This document shows positions 9,420 to 15,676 of a stretch of 64,000 nucleotides of DNA, piece after piece; position 1 is the first letter of the stretch; the number at the start of each line of letters is the position of its first letter. Below the pieces are notes generated by a model. It ran no database searches and was not told where the DNA came from. It saw only the letters and a program-made list of their open reading frames with translations. Origin of the DNA: JTS-RE9 sp964649195 (GTDB lineage: Bacteria; Planctomycetota; Phycisphaerae; Phycisphaerales; Phycisphaeraceae); contig CAZYPK010000004.1 in assembly GCA_964649195.1 (NCBI GenBank), forward strand, positions 8,754 through 72,753, read 5' to 3'. Position numbers and translations under genes: made by a program.

Positions 9420-9689
9420 GTGGCGGTGGAGAAGCGGCGGGTCGTGACCAACACCAGCGATCGGCTCATGCTGGTGTTCACCGAGCCGGAGGCGCAGGAC
9501 TACTGGCTGCGGCCCGGCGATTCGGTTGAGGTTCGGGCCGAGGTTGCGTCCCCGACCGACGACTTCGAGCTGGAGGACACCCGCGACGGCGTCACCGTCT
9601 GGCCGTCCAACGGCATGGGGTACATCAGCACTTGGGCTAGCGGCGTGGAACTGGCGTGCGGGTTCCAGCGGCCCGCCGACTGGGCGTGA
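9420..9689 (+). CDS. Small hypothetical protein of cassette 1
   Basis: 89 residues, not recognised. The sequence is soluble, mixed beta-type and acidic (two glutamate/aspartate-rich stretches), without signal peptide or membrane segment. The GTG start has GGAGG six bases upstream. It ends nine bases before attC-like site 1, the usual layout of an integron gene cassette. Coding probability is supported only by the ribosome binding site, length and position. Confidence 0.55.
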   Translation: MAVEKRRVVTNTSDRLMLVFTEPEAQDYWLRPGDSVEVRAEVASPTDDFELEDTRDGVTVWPSNGMGYISTWASGVELACGFQRPADWA

Positions 9690-9698
9690 GCTGCAGCC

Positions 9699-9783
9699 GC
9701 CGAACCAGGCGCTGCACCTGACCGGGCGAGCATGTAGGCTTTTCGTGACGTGTAGCTCTCCGTGCCCGCCGGGGAGGTTATGC
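9699..9783 (+). other. attC-like site 1 (degenerate)
   Basis: Starts with GCCGAAC followed by CAGGCGCTGCACCTGACC, and ends in GTTATGC. The outer AAC/GTT pairing of an attC is present, but GTTRRRY is violated at one position and the inner arms pair poorly. It is placed between two small genes. Confidence 0.4.
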
Positions 9784-9784
9784 T

Positions 9785-9790
9785 TATAAT
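9785..9790 (+). promoter_or_regulatory. -10 box TATAAT before PIN toxin 1
   Basis: Perfect TATAAT 24 bases before the ATG of the first PIN gene, placed just inside the cassette after attC-like site 1. No clear -35 is seen. GAGGAA at 9805-9810 is the ribosome binding site. Confidence 0.5.
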
Positions 9791-9814
9791 GGAGGCATCG
9801 AACCGAGGAAAGCG

Positions 9815-10300
9815 ATGGCCGAGCGTGAGCGCGTTTACGTGGAAACCACCGTTGTCAGCTATCTGACTGCCCGGCCCAGCCGCGACCTGATCGTTGCGGG
9901 CCATCAGCAGATCACGCACGATTGGTGGGACACTCGGCGCGGAGATTATGAACTTTGCGTTTCCCAACTGGTTTTTCAAGAGGCGGGGGATGGCGATCCG
10001 CAAGCGGCTCAAGAACGGCTTGCCGTTTTGGCGACGATGACGCAGCTTGGAATCAAGGATGAGGCGGTGTCTCTGGCGGAAGAATTGGTTCGAGCGGGGG
10101 CGTTGCCGACGAAAGCAGAGAACGACGCCTTGCACATTGCGGTCGCGGCAGTGCATCTCGTCCCGTATCTGGTGACCTGGAATTGCCGGCATATGGCCAA
10201 TGCCACCATGCGGGCCCGGATCGAAAGCGTGTGCGCAAGCAAGGGATTCAAGGCTCCGATCATCTGTACGCCGGAAGAAATGATGGAGGCAAAAACATGA
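9815..10300 (+). CDS. PIN-like toxin, VapC-type, pair 1
   Basis: 161 residues of the PIN-like family common in planctomycete accessory DNA. It opens with VYVETTVVSYL (first acidic residue in VYVET), has THDWWDTRR, an acidic END in the middle and LVTWNCRHMANA near the C-terminus, then PEEMM. The family is thought to act as a metal-dependent RNase. Its stop overlaps the ATG of the partner gene (ATGA at 10297-10300). It is paralogous to the gene at 10738, same length and motif order. Confidence 0.78.
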   Translation: MAERERVYVETTVVSYLTARPSRDLIVAGHQQITHDWWDTRRGDYELCVSQLVFQEAGDGDPQAAQERLAVLATMTQLGIKDEAVSLAEELVRAGALPTKAENDALHIAVAAVHLVPYLVTWNCRHMANATMRARIESVCASKGFKAPIICTPEEMMEAKT

Positions 10301-10542
10301 CCTGGTCAGACCCGATTGTGGATGAAGTCCGACGTTCGCGCGATGCTTATGCGGCACGATTCAACTATGACTTACGGGCGATCTTCCGCGATCTGAAAGA
10401 ACAAGAAAGGCGTAGTGGCCGCAAGCTGGCTTCCTACGCCGAAAATGCCGGGCCGAACCAAACGCCGCAGCCGACCGGGACCGCCATTCCGGTTCTTCCT
10501 GACACTCAATCGTTGCAGGCGGCCCCGACGGCTGAGCTTTAG
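10297..10542 (+). CDS. Putative antitoxin partner, pair 1
   Basis: 81 residues. The first 50 or so (DPIVDEVRRSRDAYAARFNYDL, then a basic helical stretch) match the small protein that regularly follows this PIN family; it is taken as the antitoxin, by inference. The last 30 codons run into attC-like site 2, so the C-terminus is low-complexity Pro/Thr/Ala sequence. It overlaps the toxin by four bases. No DNA-binding fold is visible. Confidence 0.72.
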   Translation: MTWSDPIVDEVRRSRDAYAARFNYDLRAIFRDLKEQERRSGRKLASYAENAGPNQTPQPTGTAIPVLPDTQSLQAAPTAEL

Positions 10543-10550
10543 CGTTGGGC
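10452..10550 (+). other. attC-like site 2
   Basis: 99 bp. R'' is GCCGAAC and R' is GTTGGGC, a perfect GTTRRRY. Inner arms CGCCGCAGCCGAC and GACGGCTGAGC pair imperfectly with extrahelical bases, as in an attC. It overlaps the 3' end of the partner gene. Confidence 0.62.
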
Positions 10551-10614
10551 ACGTGGCGAACCGTATCGGATAAGATGACGACTCTCGGTAGTGGGTTCAG
10601 TTTGAGGAGAAACT

Positions 10615-10728
10615 ATGGGGTTGATGCCTAACCATGCAGATGCCGGGGTTGCGGTTATGATCTTCGGGCCGCTCCCTCGCGGCATCAAGAAGGCAGATAT
10701 TGAAATCGGCGCGGAGGTCGTGCCGTGA
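10615..10728 (+). CDS. 37-residue ORF at the start of cassette 3
   Basis: ATG with GAGGAG seven bases upstream. It encodes 37 residues ending DIEIGAEVVP and stops nine bases before the second PIN gene. No homologue is recognised. It could be a leader peptide or the remnant of an antitoxin; only the ribosome binding site supports it. Confidence 0.35.
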   Translation: MGLMPNHADAGVAVMIFGPLPRGIKKADIEIGAEVVP

Positions 10729-10737
10729 AGAACCGGC

Positions 10738-11208
10738 ATGGAATCCGTCTATCTGGAAACCTCGTTCATCAGCTACCTGGTCGCTCGGCCCAGTCGTGAC
10801 GTGATCGTCGCGGGGCATCAGCAGACCACGCACGAATGGTGGGACGATCGACGGAGCCAGTTTGAGTGTTCGGTATCCCAGGTCGTCATTGACGAAGCCT
10901 CACTCGGCGATCCGGCGGAAATACAAAAGCGGCTCGCAGTCATCAACGAGCTGCCAACCCTTGATGTGACGGAAGACACAAAGGCCTTGGCGAAAGCCAT
11001 CATGGCTGCCGGCATGCTTCCACCGCACGCTTTTCCTGATGCCGCACATGTTGCAGTGTCGGCGGTTCACGCGATCGATTATCTGCTCACATGGAATTGC
11101 AAGCACTTGGCAAACGCACAGATTGCGCGGAGAATAGCGGTGGTGTGCGAGAAGTTGGGCCACAAAACGCCCATTATCTGTACCCCCGAAGAACTCATGG
11201 GAGCCTAG
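10738..11208 (+). CDS. PIN-like toxin, VapC-type, pair 2
   Basis: 156 residues. It shares with the gene at 9815 the opening VYLETSFISYL, the segments RPSRDVIVAGHQQTTHEWWDDRR and LLTWNCKHLANA, and the ending IICTPEELM. It is probably a PIN-type RNase toxin. The start ATG at 10738 aligns with the paralogue. The partner gene follows four bases after its stop. The two pairs sit in adjacent attC-bounded units, so they were acquired separately or by cassette duplication and then diverged. Confidence 0.78.
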   Translation: MESVYLETSFISYLVARPSRDVIVAGHQQTTHEWWDDRRSQFECSVSQVVIDEASLGDPAEIQKRLAVINELPTLDVTEDTKALAKAIMAAGMLPPHAFPDAAHVAVSAVHAIDYLLTWNCKHLANAQIARRIAVVCEKLGHKTPIICTPEELMGA

Positions 11209-11212
11209 CATC

Positions 11213-11443
11213 ATGTGGGAAGACCCGATTGTCGCGGAAGTCCATCGTGCCCGCGAGAAACTGGCGGCGGACTGCAACTATGACATCGAGGCGTTTTTCG
11301 CCGGTGTTCGAAAGCGTCAGGCGTTGCTGGGTGACAGACTTGTTTTGCCAAAAAAACGAGCCGAACCAACGACTGAAGCCGACCGGGGCCGCCATTCCGG
11401 TTCTGAGGGGACGACATCATCCAAGGCGACCCCGGCAGCTTAG
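11213..11443 (+). CDS. Putative antitoxin partner, pair 2
   Basis: 76 residues. The N-terminal 45 (DPIVAEVHRAREKLAADCNYDI plus a charged helix) are homologous to the protein at 10297. The tail reads through attC-like site 3 and is unlikely to be functional. It is inferred to be the antitoxin of the preceding PIN protein from conserved order and spacing. Confidence 0.7.
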   Translation: MWEDPIVAEVHRAREKLAADCNYDIEAFFAGVRKRQALLGDRLVLPKKRAEPTTEADRGRHSGSEGTTSSKATPAA

Positions 11444-11457
11444 TCTTGACGTTCACC
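11360..11457 (+). other. attC-like site 3
   Basis: R'' GCCGAAC. Arms GACTGAAGCCGACCGGGG and CCCCGGCAGCTTAGTC pair with a few extrahelical bases, forming the best stem of the array. The terminal box is GTTCACC rather than GTTRRRY. The DNA after its G recurs after attC-like site 5. Confidence 0.55.
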
Positions 11458-11485
11458 TACCTGCGATTGCCCTGCAAGCCGGGCC
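11451..11485 (+). repeat. 35-bp cassette-start repeat, copy 1
   Basis: GTTCACC followed by CTGCGATTGCCCTGC and a CCGGGCC end. It matches 12639-12673 at 33 of 35 positions. Homology begins one base before the GTT of two otherwise different attC-like sites. Confidence 0.75.
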
Positions 11486-11508
11486 GTTTCATTCTTCCTC
11501 CCATCACC

Positions 11509-11664
11509 GGAAGCAAAAGTTCCAAATCGCAAATTCCAAATCTCAAACAAACTCGAAAGCGAGCCGAACCGAGGCAAAACCGATCCGAATCCGGATTCTG
11601 TTTGATTGCGTTTTTTGTTCTTTGGAGCTTGTTTGGAGTTTGAAGTTTGTCATTTGGAACTTCC
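11509..11664. repeat. Family C AT-rich foldback, copy 1
   Basis: 156 bp with inverted ends GGAAG.AAAAGTTCCAAAT and ATTTGGAACTTCC; the arms are A-rich CAAA/TTTG repeats and the element is far more AT-rich than its surroundings. A copy of identical length lies at 27436-27591. The downstream flank to about 11697 is shared with 51728-51762. Confidence 0.8.
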
Positions 11665-11705
11665 GACAGCGTGGGTGCCGGGGATTAAACAACCCTGTAA
11701 GCCGG

Positions 11706-11914
11706 CTTCCAAACTTGCATCATTTCCCGGGTTGATTACGCTGTCTGCATCTTCGTTCGGGAATGTCAGGGGCGGCGGCTTGCCGTTGGGGTTTGTTGCT
11801 CGCTTGGTACCCATCTCTGATCAGGGAATCCGTTGCCGCGCACTCCTTGAGCAGCGAATGCCCCCGTTTTACGCGACATGCCTGTTTGTTAGGCATGACA
11901 GGTCGTTTCCCCCT
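11706..11914 (+). repeat. Family E 209-bp direct repeat, copy 1
   Basis: Identical to 12673-12881 except for one base (T/C) near its 3' end. It contains the small palindrome ATGCCTGTTTGTTAGGCAT. The two copies flank the lipoprotein and coiled-coil cassettes. Confidence 0.9.
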
Positions 11915-12012
11915 TTCGGGTGGGAGTTCAAATGCGGGACAGTCTCTGTGCGGAATTCTGGATCATCCCACTCGACGGGAGCGGCAGCCAACAAGTTTTC
12001 AAGGAGTTACAC

Positions 12013-12273
12013 ATGCGAGTTCTGAGCATTGCGTCTGTTCTCTTGGTTGTTTCCCTCACCGGCTGTGGCGGCTCGGGCGCTGCCGCTGACAAGTACGATC
12101 AAGTGGCGGTCGGCATGACACCCGCCCAAGTCGAAGCAATCCTTGGCCCCGCGAGCAGCACCGTCGAGGAAATCTCAGGCGAGTTAAAGCTTTGGCTCAT
12201 GGCTGATGGCACACAGGTCGCCATCTCCTTTGAAGATGGCAAGGTGAAGTCCAAAGATCGCGCGAAGCGATGA
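12013..12273 (+). CDS. Small lipoprotein with SmpA/OmlA (BamE-like) fold
   Basis: 86 residues. Signal peptide with lipobox LTGC and lipidation Cys18. The mature part YDQVAVGMTPAQVEAILGPAS plus a short beta-hairpin is typical of SmpA/OmlA/BamE-like or BLIP-fold domains. It is probably anchored in the envelope; the partner is unknown. The ATG at 12013 follows AAGGAG by six bases. Its stop is two bases before attC-like site 4, so it is a well-formed cassette gene. Confidence 0.82.
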   Translation: MRVLSIASVLLVVSLTGCGGSGAAADKYDQVAVGMTPAQVEAILGPASSTVEEISGELKLWLMADGTQVAISFEDGKVKSKDRAKR

Positions 12274-12275
12274 TC

Positions 12276-12392
12276 GCCCAACCAACCGCTTGCAGTGGAC
12301 GAGCTTGCGTGCGTGGTAAATTGTCATCGAGCCTTGTGCGTCCCCCGGAACCTGCCCCGCACGCGGCTCGCCACTGAGCGGCAGCGTTAGGT
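12276..12392 (+). other. attC-like site 4 (best boxes)
   Basis: 117 bp. R'' GCCCAAC (perfect RYYYAAC) and R' GTTAGGT (perfect GTTRRRY). Arms CCGCTTGCAGTGG and CCACTGAGCGG pair with extrahelical bases, the hallmark of attC. It starts two bases after a stop codon and ends five bases before the next ATG. Confidence 0.72.
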
Positions 12393-12397
12393 GCGTC

Positions 12398-12610
12398 ATG
12401 AGTGACATCGATCCAGATGCCATCCTGAATCTTGACCAACTCGAATACAACGAGGAGTTGACACGCTACAAGGCGCAGCAGGACCGTACGGATCAGCAGC
12501 AGGATCGACTTGACCGCCAGAACGAACGCTTCGACCGTATCTTGGACAAATGGGAAGAGCAGCAACGGCGGATCGATGCGCTACTTGATCGCTTGGAGAA
12601 ACGCACCTAA
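12398..12610 (+). CDS. Small coiled-coil cassette protein
   Basis: 70 residues, almost wholly charged and Gln-rich, with heptad-like spacing (DRTDQQQDRLDRQNERFD then further repeats). It is expected to form a coiled coil. No known family is recognised. It lies between attC-like sites 4 and 5, its stop overlapping the R'' box of site 5. Confidence 0.6.
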   Translation: MSDIDPDAILNLDQLEYNEELTRYKAQQDRTDQQQDRLDRQNERFDRILDKWEEQQRRIDALLDRLEKRT

Positions 12611-12645
12611 CCAGGCGTTGCTGTTGAAACGCTGAACCGTTCACC
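12605..12645 (+). other. attC-like site 5 (truncated)
   Basis: R'' ACCTAAC is perfect and is followed by CAGGCGTTGCTG, a common attC-type start, but only 41 bp separate it from GTTCACC and the long inner arms are missing. Possibly truncated when the following repeat block arrived. Confidence 0.45.
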
Positions 12646-12881
12646 TATCTGCGATTGCCCTGCAAACCGGGCCTTCCAAACTTGCATCATTTCCCGGGTT
12701 GATTACGCTGTCTGCATCTTCGTTCGGGAATGTCAGGGGCGGCGGCTTGCCGTTGGGGTTTGTTGCTCGCTTGGTACCCATCTCTGATCAGGGAATCCGT
12801 TGCCGCGCACTCCTTGAGCAGCGAATGCCCCCGTTTTACGCGACATGCCTGCTTGTTAGGCATGACAGGTCGTTTCCCCCT
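12639..12881 (+). repeat. Cassette-start repeat plus family E, copy 2
   Basis: The 35-bp cassette start (12639-12673) joins directly to the 209-bp family E copy. At copy 1 the same two blocks are separated by 220 bp carrying the family C foldback, so this is the empty-site form. Confidence 0.85.
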
Positions 12882-12957
12882 GCGACGCTCGGCGAGACAT
12901 GATGAATAAACGAATCCATCATATGGCTTTACGTTCGCCGCCGCTGACCATCAGAGA

Positions 12958-12973
12958 TGGCATGTTTTTTGCA
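12958..12973 (+). promoter_or_regulatory. Sigma-54 (-24/-12) promoter of glnN
   Basis: TGGCATG then TTTT then TTGCA: GG at 12959-12960 and GC at 12971-12972, separated by exactly ten bases, the invariant RpoN spacing. It lies about 80 bases before the glnN start. This implies nitrogen-responsive, enhancer-dependent transcription. Confidence 0.7.
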
Positions 12974-13055
12974 TCTGGAACTTTACAGCCAGGGCTGTGC
13001 CCGGCCATGCGTGTCGATTTTGTTCGCAACCCTTTTGGACAGGAGTGGTCCACCC

Positions 13056-15233
13056 ATGAGTAATGCTCGTCAGGCCGCGATTGCCGCCATCACTGGTTAC
13101 AAGTCAACGAATCAGGCTCTCAAGTACAAAGAGACGCCTGCTTCGACGATTTTCGGCACCAACGTTTTCGGTGATGCCGAGATGAAAAAGCGTCTTCCCA
13201 AGTCGGTCTATAAGACCTTGGCGAGGACGATCACCCGAGGCGAAAAACTCGACGCCAGTGTCGCCGACATCGTCGCCGCGGCGATGCGCGACTGGGCCAT
13301 CGAAAAGGGCGCGACCCATTACGCCCACGTCTTTTTTCCCCTCACCGGCATCACCGCTGAAAAGCATGACTCCTTCCTCGACCCCCAGCCCGACGGCACG
13401 GTGCTCGCCGGTTTCTCCGGCAAGGTGCTGATCCAAGGCGAACCCGATGCCTCCTCGTTCCCTTCAGGCGGCATCCGCGCCACCTTCGAAGCCCGCGGCT
13501 ACACCGCATGGGATGTCACCAGCCCTGCCTACATCCTCGAAAATCCCAACGGCACCACCCTGTGCATCCCCACCGCGTTCGTCTCCTGGACCGGCGAAGC
13601 GCTCGACAAGAAGACTCCCGTTCTCCGTTCCATGCAAGCCCTGGCCAAGCAGGCCGCCCGCATCATCAAGATCTTCGGCAACCCCGATCCCGGTTACATC
13701 TACTCCACCGCCGGCCCCGAGCAGGAATATTTCCTGATCGACCGCAATTTCTACTTCGCCCGGCCTGACCTGAACATCTGCGGACGATCGCTCTTTGGCG
13801 CCAAGCCGCCCAAGGGGCAGGAATTTGAGGATCAATACTTCGGCGCCATTCCCGAGCGCGTGCTGGCCTGCATGCTCGAAGTGGAACACGAATTGTTCAA
13901 ACTCGGCGTGCCGGTGAAGACGCGCCATAACGAAGTCGCCCCGTCGCAGTATGAAATCGCCCCGGTGTTCGAGAACGCCAATGTCGCTGCCGATCATCAG
14001 CAGCTTGTCATGATCACGCTCAAGCGCGTCGCCGAGAAATACGGCATGGCCTGCCTGCTGCACGAAAAACCCTTCGCCGGGATCAACGGCTCAGGCAAGC
14101 ACCTCAACTGGTCGCTGGGCGGGCCCAATGTCGGCAACCTGCTCGATCCGGGTGAGACCCCTCACGACAACATGCAGTTCCTCGTGTTCTGTGCCGCCGT
14201 CATCCGCGCCGTGCACAAATACTCGACGCTGCTTCGTGCCGCGATTGCTCACGCGGGCAACGATCATCGTCTGGGCGCCAACGAAGCTCCGCCGGCCATC
14301 GTTTCGATCTTCCTGGGCGACATGCTCACCGACATTTTCGAGAGCATCGAAAAGGGAAAGCTCAAGAGCGGCAAAAAAGCCGGCCACCTCACCGTCGGCG
14401 TGGACAGCCTCCCCCCGCTGCCCAAGGACTACGGCGATCGCAACCGCACCAGTCCGTTCGCCTTCACCGGCAACCGCTTCGAGTTCCGTGCCGTCGGTTC
14501 CTCGCAATCCATCAGCGGCCCATTGGTCGTGCTCAACACGATCGTCGCCGAGTCGCTCGATTACGTCGCCACCGAACTGGAAAAAGCCACCAAGGGCGAC
14601 CCCAGAAAGCTCAACGACGCCGTTCAGAAAGTCATGCAGGGCATCTATAAGGAACACAAGGCCGTCATCTTCAACGGTGACGGCTACTCCGAAGCATGGC
14701 ACAAGGAAGCCGCCAAACGCGGTCTCCCCAACCTGCCCAACTCCGTCGATGCGCTGGCGCAACTCATCAGCAAGGGAAACATCGCCCTGCTCGAGAAGTA
14801 CGGCGTGCTTTCCGAGCGCGAAACCAAGAGCCGTTATGAAATCTACCTGGAACGCTACTGCAAGGATGTGGCGACCGAAGGCAGGCTCTGCCTCAACATC
14901 GCCAAGACGATGATCCTCCCCTCGGCCTACCGCTATCAGGGCGAACTGGCCACCACCGCCGCCGCCATCAAGACCGCCACCGGCTCGGCGGACACCTCCA
15001 GCCTTGATGAAGTCACCTCGCTGGTCTCCAAACTGGAGAAAGCCATCGCGGGCCTCAACCACGCCATCGCCCACGAAGCCGGCGGATCGGTGCTCGATCA
15101 CGCCAAGCATTACCGCGATGAGGTCCTCCCGGCCATGCTTGAGGTTCGCGCCGTGGCCGACGCCCTCGAATCGATCGTCGCCGATGACCTGTGGCCCCTG
15201 CCCACCTACCGCGAGATGCTGTTCATTCGCTGA
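13056..15233 (+). CDS. glnN: Glutamine synthetase type III
   Basis: 725 residues, the normal length of the GSIII (GlnN) family, which makes glutamine from glutamate, ammonia and ATP. Family marks visible: an N-terminal beta-grasp region, the catalytic core with AGPEQEYFLID, KTRHNEVAPSQYEIAPVFENAN, EKPFAGINGSGKHLNWSLG, GANEAPPAIVSIFLG and NRTSPFAFTGNRFEFRAVGSSQ, and a long helical C-terminal region with EKYGVLSERE. AGGAG at 13041-13045 supports the ATG. A sigma-54-type promoter lies upstream. The window also carries a type I enzyme at 18683. Confidence 0.96.
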   Translation: MSNARQAAIAAITGYKSTNQALKYKETPASTIFGTNVFGDAEMKKRLPKSVYKTLARTITRGEKLDASVADIVAAAMRDWAIEKGATHYAHVFFPLTGITAEKHDSFLDPQPDGTVLAGFSGKVLIQGEPDASSFPSGGIRATFEARGYTAWDVTSPAYILENPNGTTLCIPTAFVSWTGEALDKKTPVLRSMQALAKQAARIIKIFGNPDPGYIYSTAGPEQEYFLIDRNFYFARPDLNICGRSLFGAKPPKGQEFEDQYFGAIPERVLACMLEVEHELFKLGVPVKTRHNEVAPSQYEIAPVFENANVAADHQQLVMITLKRVAEKYGMACLLHEKPFAGINGSGKHLNWSLGGPNVGNLLDPGETPHDNMQFLVFCAAVIRAVHKYSTLLRAAIAHAGNDHRLGANEAPPAIVSIFLGDMLTDIFESIEKGKLKSGKKAGHLTVGVDSLPPLPKDYGDRNRTSPFAFTGNRFEFRAVGSSQSISGPLVVLNTIVAESLDYVATELEKATKGDPRKLNDAVQKVMQGIYKEHKAVIFNGDGYSEAWHKEAAKRGLPNLPNSVDALAQLISKGNIALLEKYGVLSERETKSRYEIYLERYCKDVATEGRLCLNIAKTMILPSAYRYQGELATTAAAIKTATGSADTSSLDEVTSLVSKLEKAIAGLNHAIAHEAGGSVLDHAKHYRDEVLPAMLEVRAVADALESIVADDLWPLPTYREMLFIR

Positions 15234-15316
15234 TCGCTGGGAAAGGGCCTGGGGAAGAGGGCCTGGGGCCTAGGGGCGAACAAAGTTGCTCGCGTATGTA
15301 ACAGACAAAGACTCTT

Positions 15317-15403
15317 GGGATTCCTGAATAACCGCACGCCCAAGCCGCTTGCGGTTTCGCGATCCCCTGGTTCACGGGCAATCGGGGGTTATTCAAGAAG
15401 TCC
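15317..15403 (+). repeat. Family B unit, copy 2
   Basis: About 87 bp, bounded by GGGATTCCTGAATAACC and GGTTATTCAAGAAGTCC. It contains GCCGCTTGCGG and a CCCCTGG...ATCGGGG stretch. It is inserted between glnN and its probable terminator. Confidence 0.78.
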
Positions 15404-15420
15404 TCTTATCAACAGCCCGG

Positions 15421-15451
15421 CCCGAGGATTCAACTCCTCGGGCTTTTTCTT
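15421..15451 (+). terminator. Intrinsic terminator downstream of glnN
   Basis: Stem CCCGAGGA / TCCTCGGG (8 bp, loop TTCAAC) followed by CTTTTTCTTT. It is a canonical intrinsic terminator on the plus strand, separated from the glnN stop by a family B unit. Confidence 0.75.
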
Positions 15452-15475
15452 TGCCTCGCAGCAAGCCGCGACTCA

Positions 15476-15627
15476 ACGAGTCGCGGACGTGAACAACCTG
15501 AAGCGGCGGAAATCGCGCAGTGACATAAGACCTCGAAAATCGTGACCCGTCGGAACGCGGCTTCCTGTCATCCGCGCCGCCTTGCGCGCTTTCAGGCTGT
15601 TCGCCTCCGCGACGTGTCACGTCGCGG
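15476..15627. repeat. Family A paired-hairpin element, copy 3 (short interior)
   Basis: Left hairpin 15476-15496 (CCGCGACTC / GAGTCGCGG) and right hairpin 15607-15627 (CCGCGACGT / ACGTCGCGG, loop GTC) in inverted orientation. The interior is shorter than in the copies at 9033 and 35889 but retains the TCATCCGC and TTCAGGCTGT segments. Confidence 0.75.
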
Positions 15628-15661
15628 CTGGAATCCCCCATTCAGGCTCGTTGCTCTCTGC

Positions 15662-15667
15662 TACCAT
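15662..15667 (+). promoter_or_regulatory. -10-like TACCAT before the ABC-F gene
   Basis: GCTACCAT ends nine bases before the ATG at 15677, with no ribosome binding site between. It fits the recurrent near-start -10 pattern of this window. Confidence 0.35.
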
Positions 15668-15676
15668 TCCCGCCCC

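Noticed and set aside
9420..12645. Integron integrase gene
   Set aside because: No open frame in the island or its flanks shows the tyrosine recombinase R-H-R-Y pattern; any integrase must be outside the window.
11706..12881. The 209-bp direct repeats as insertion sequence ends
   Set aside because: No transposase lies between them; the intervening genes are a lipoprotein and a coiled-coil protein bounded by attC-like sites, so cassette or recombination history fits better.
12882..13055. Nitrogen riboswitch or glutamine-type RNA in the glnN leader
   Set aside because: No glnA-type RNA consensus was recognised; the sigma-54 promoter explains regulation more simply.
14091..15110. Antisense open frame within glnN
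   Set aside because: glnN covers the entire stretch with full-length conserved motifs.
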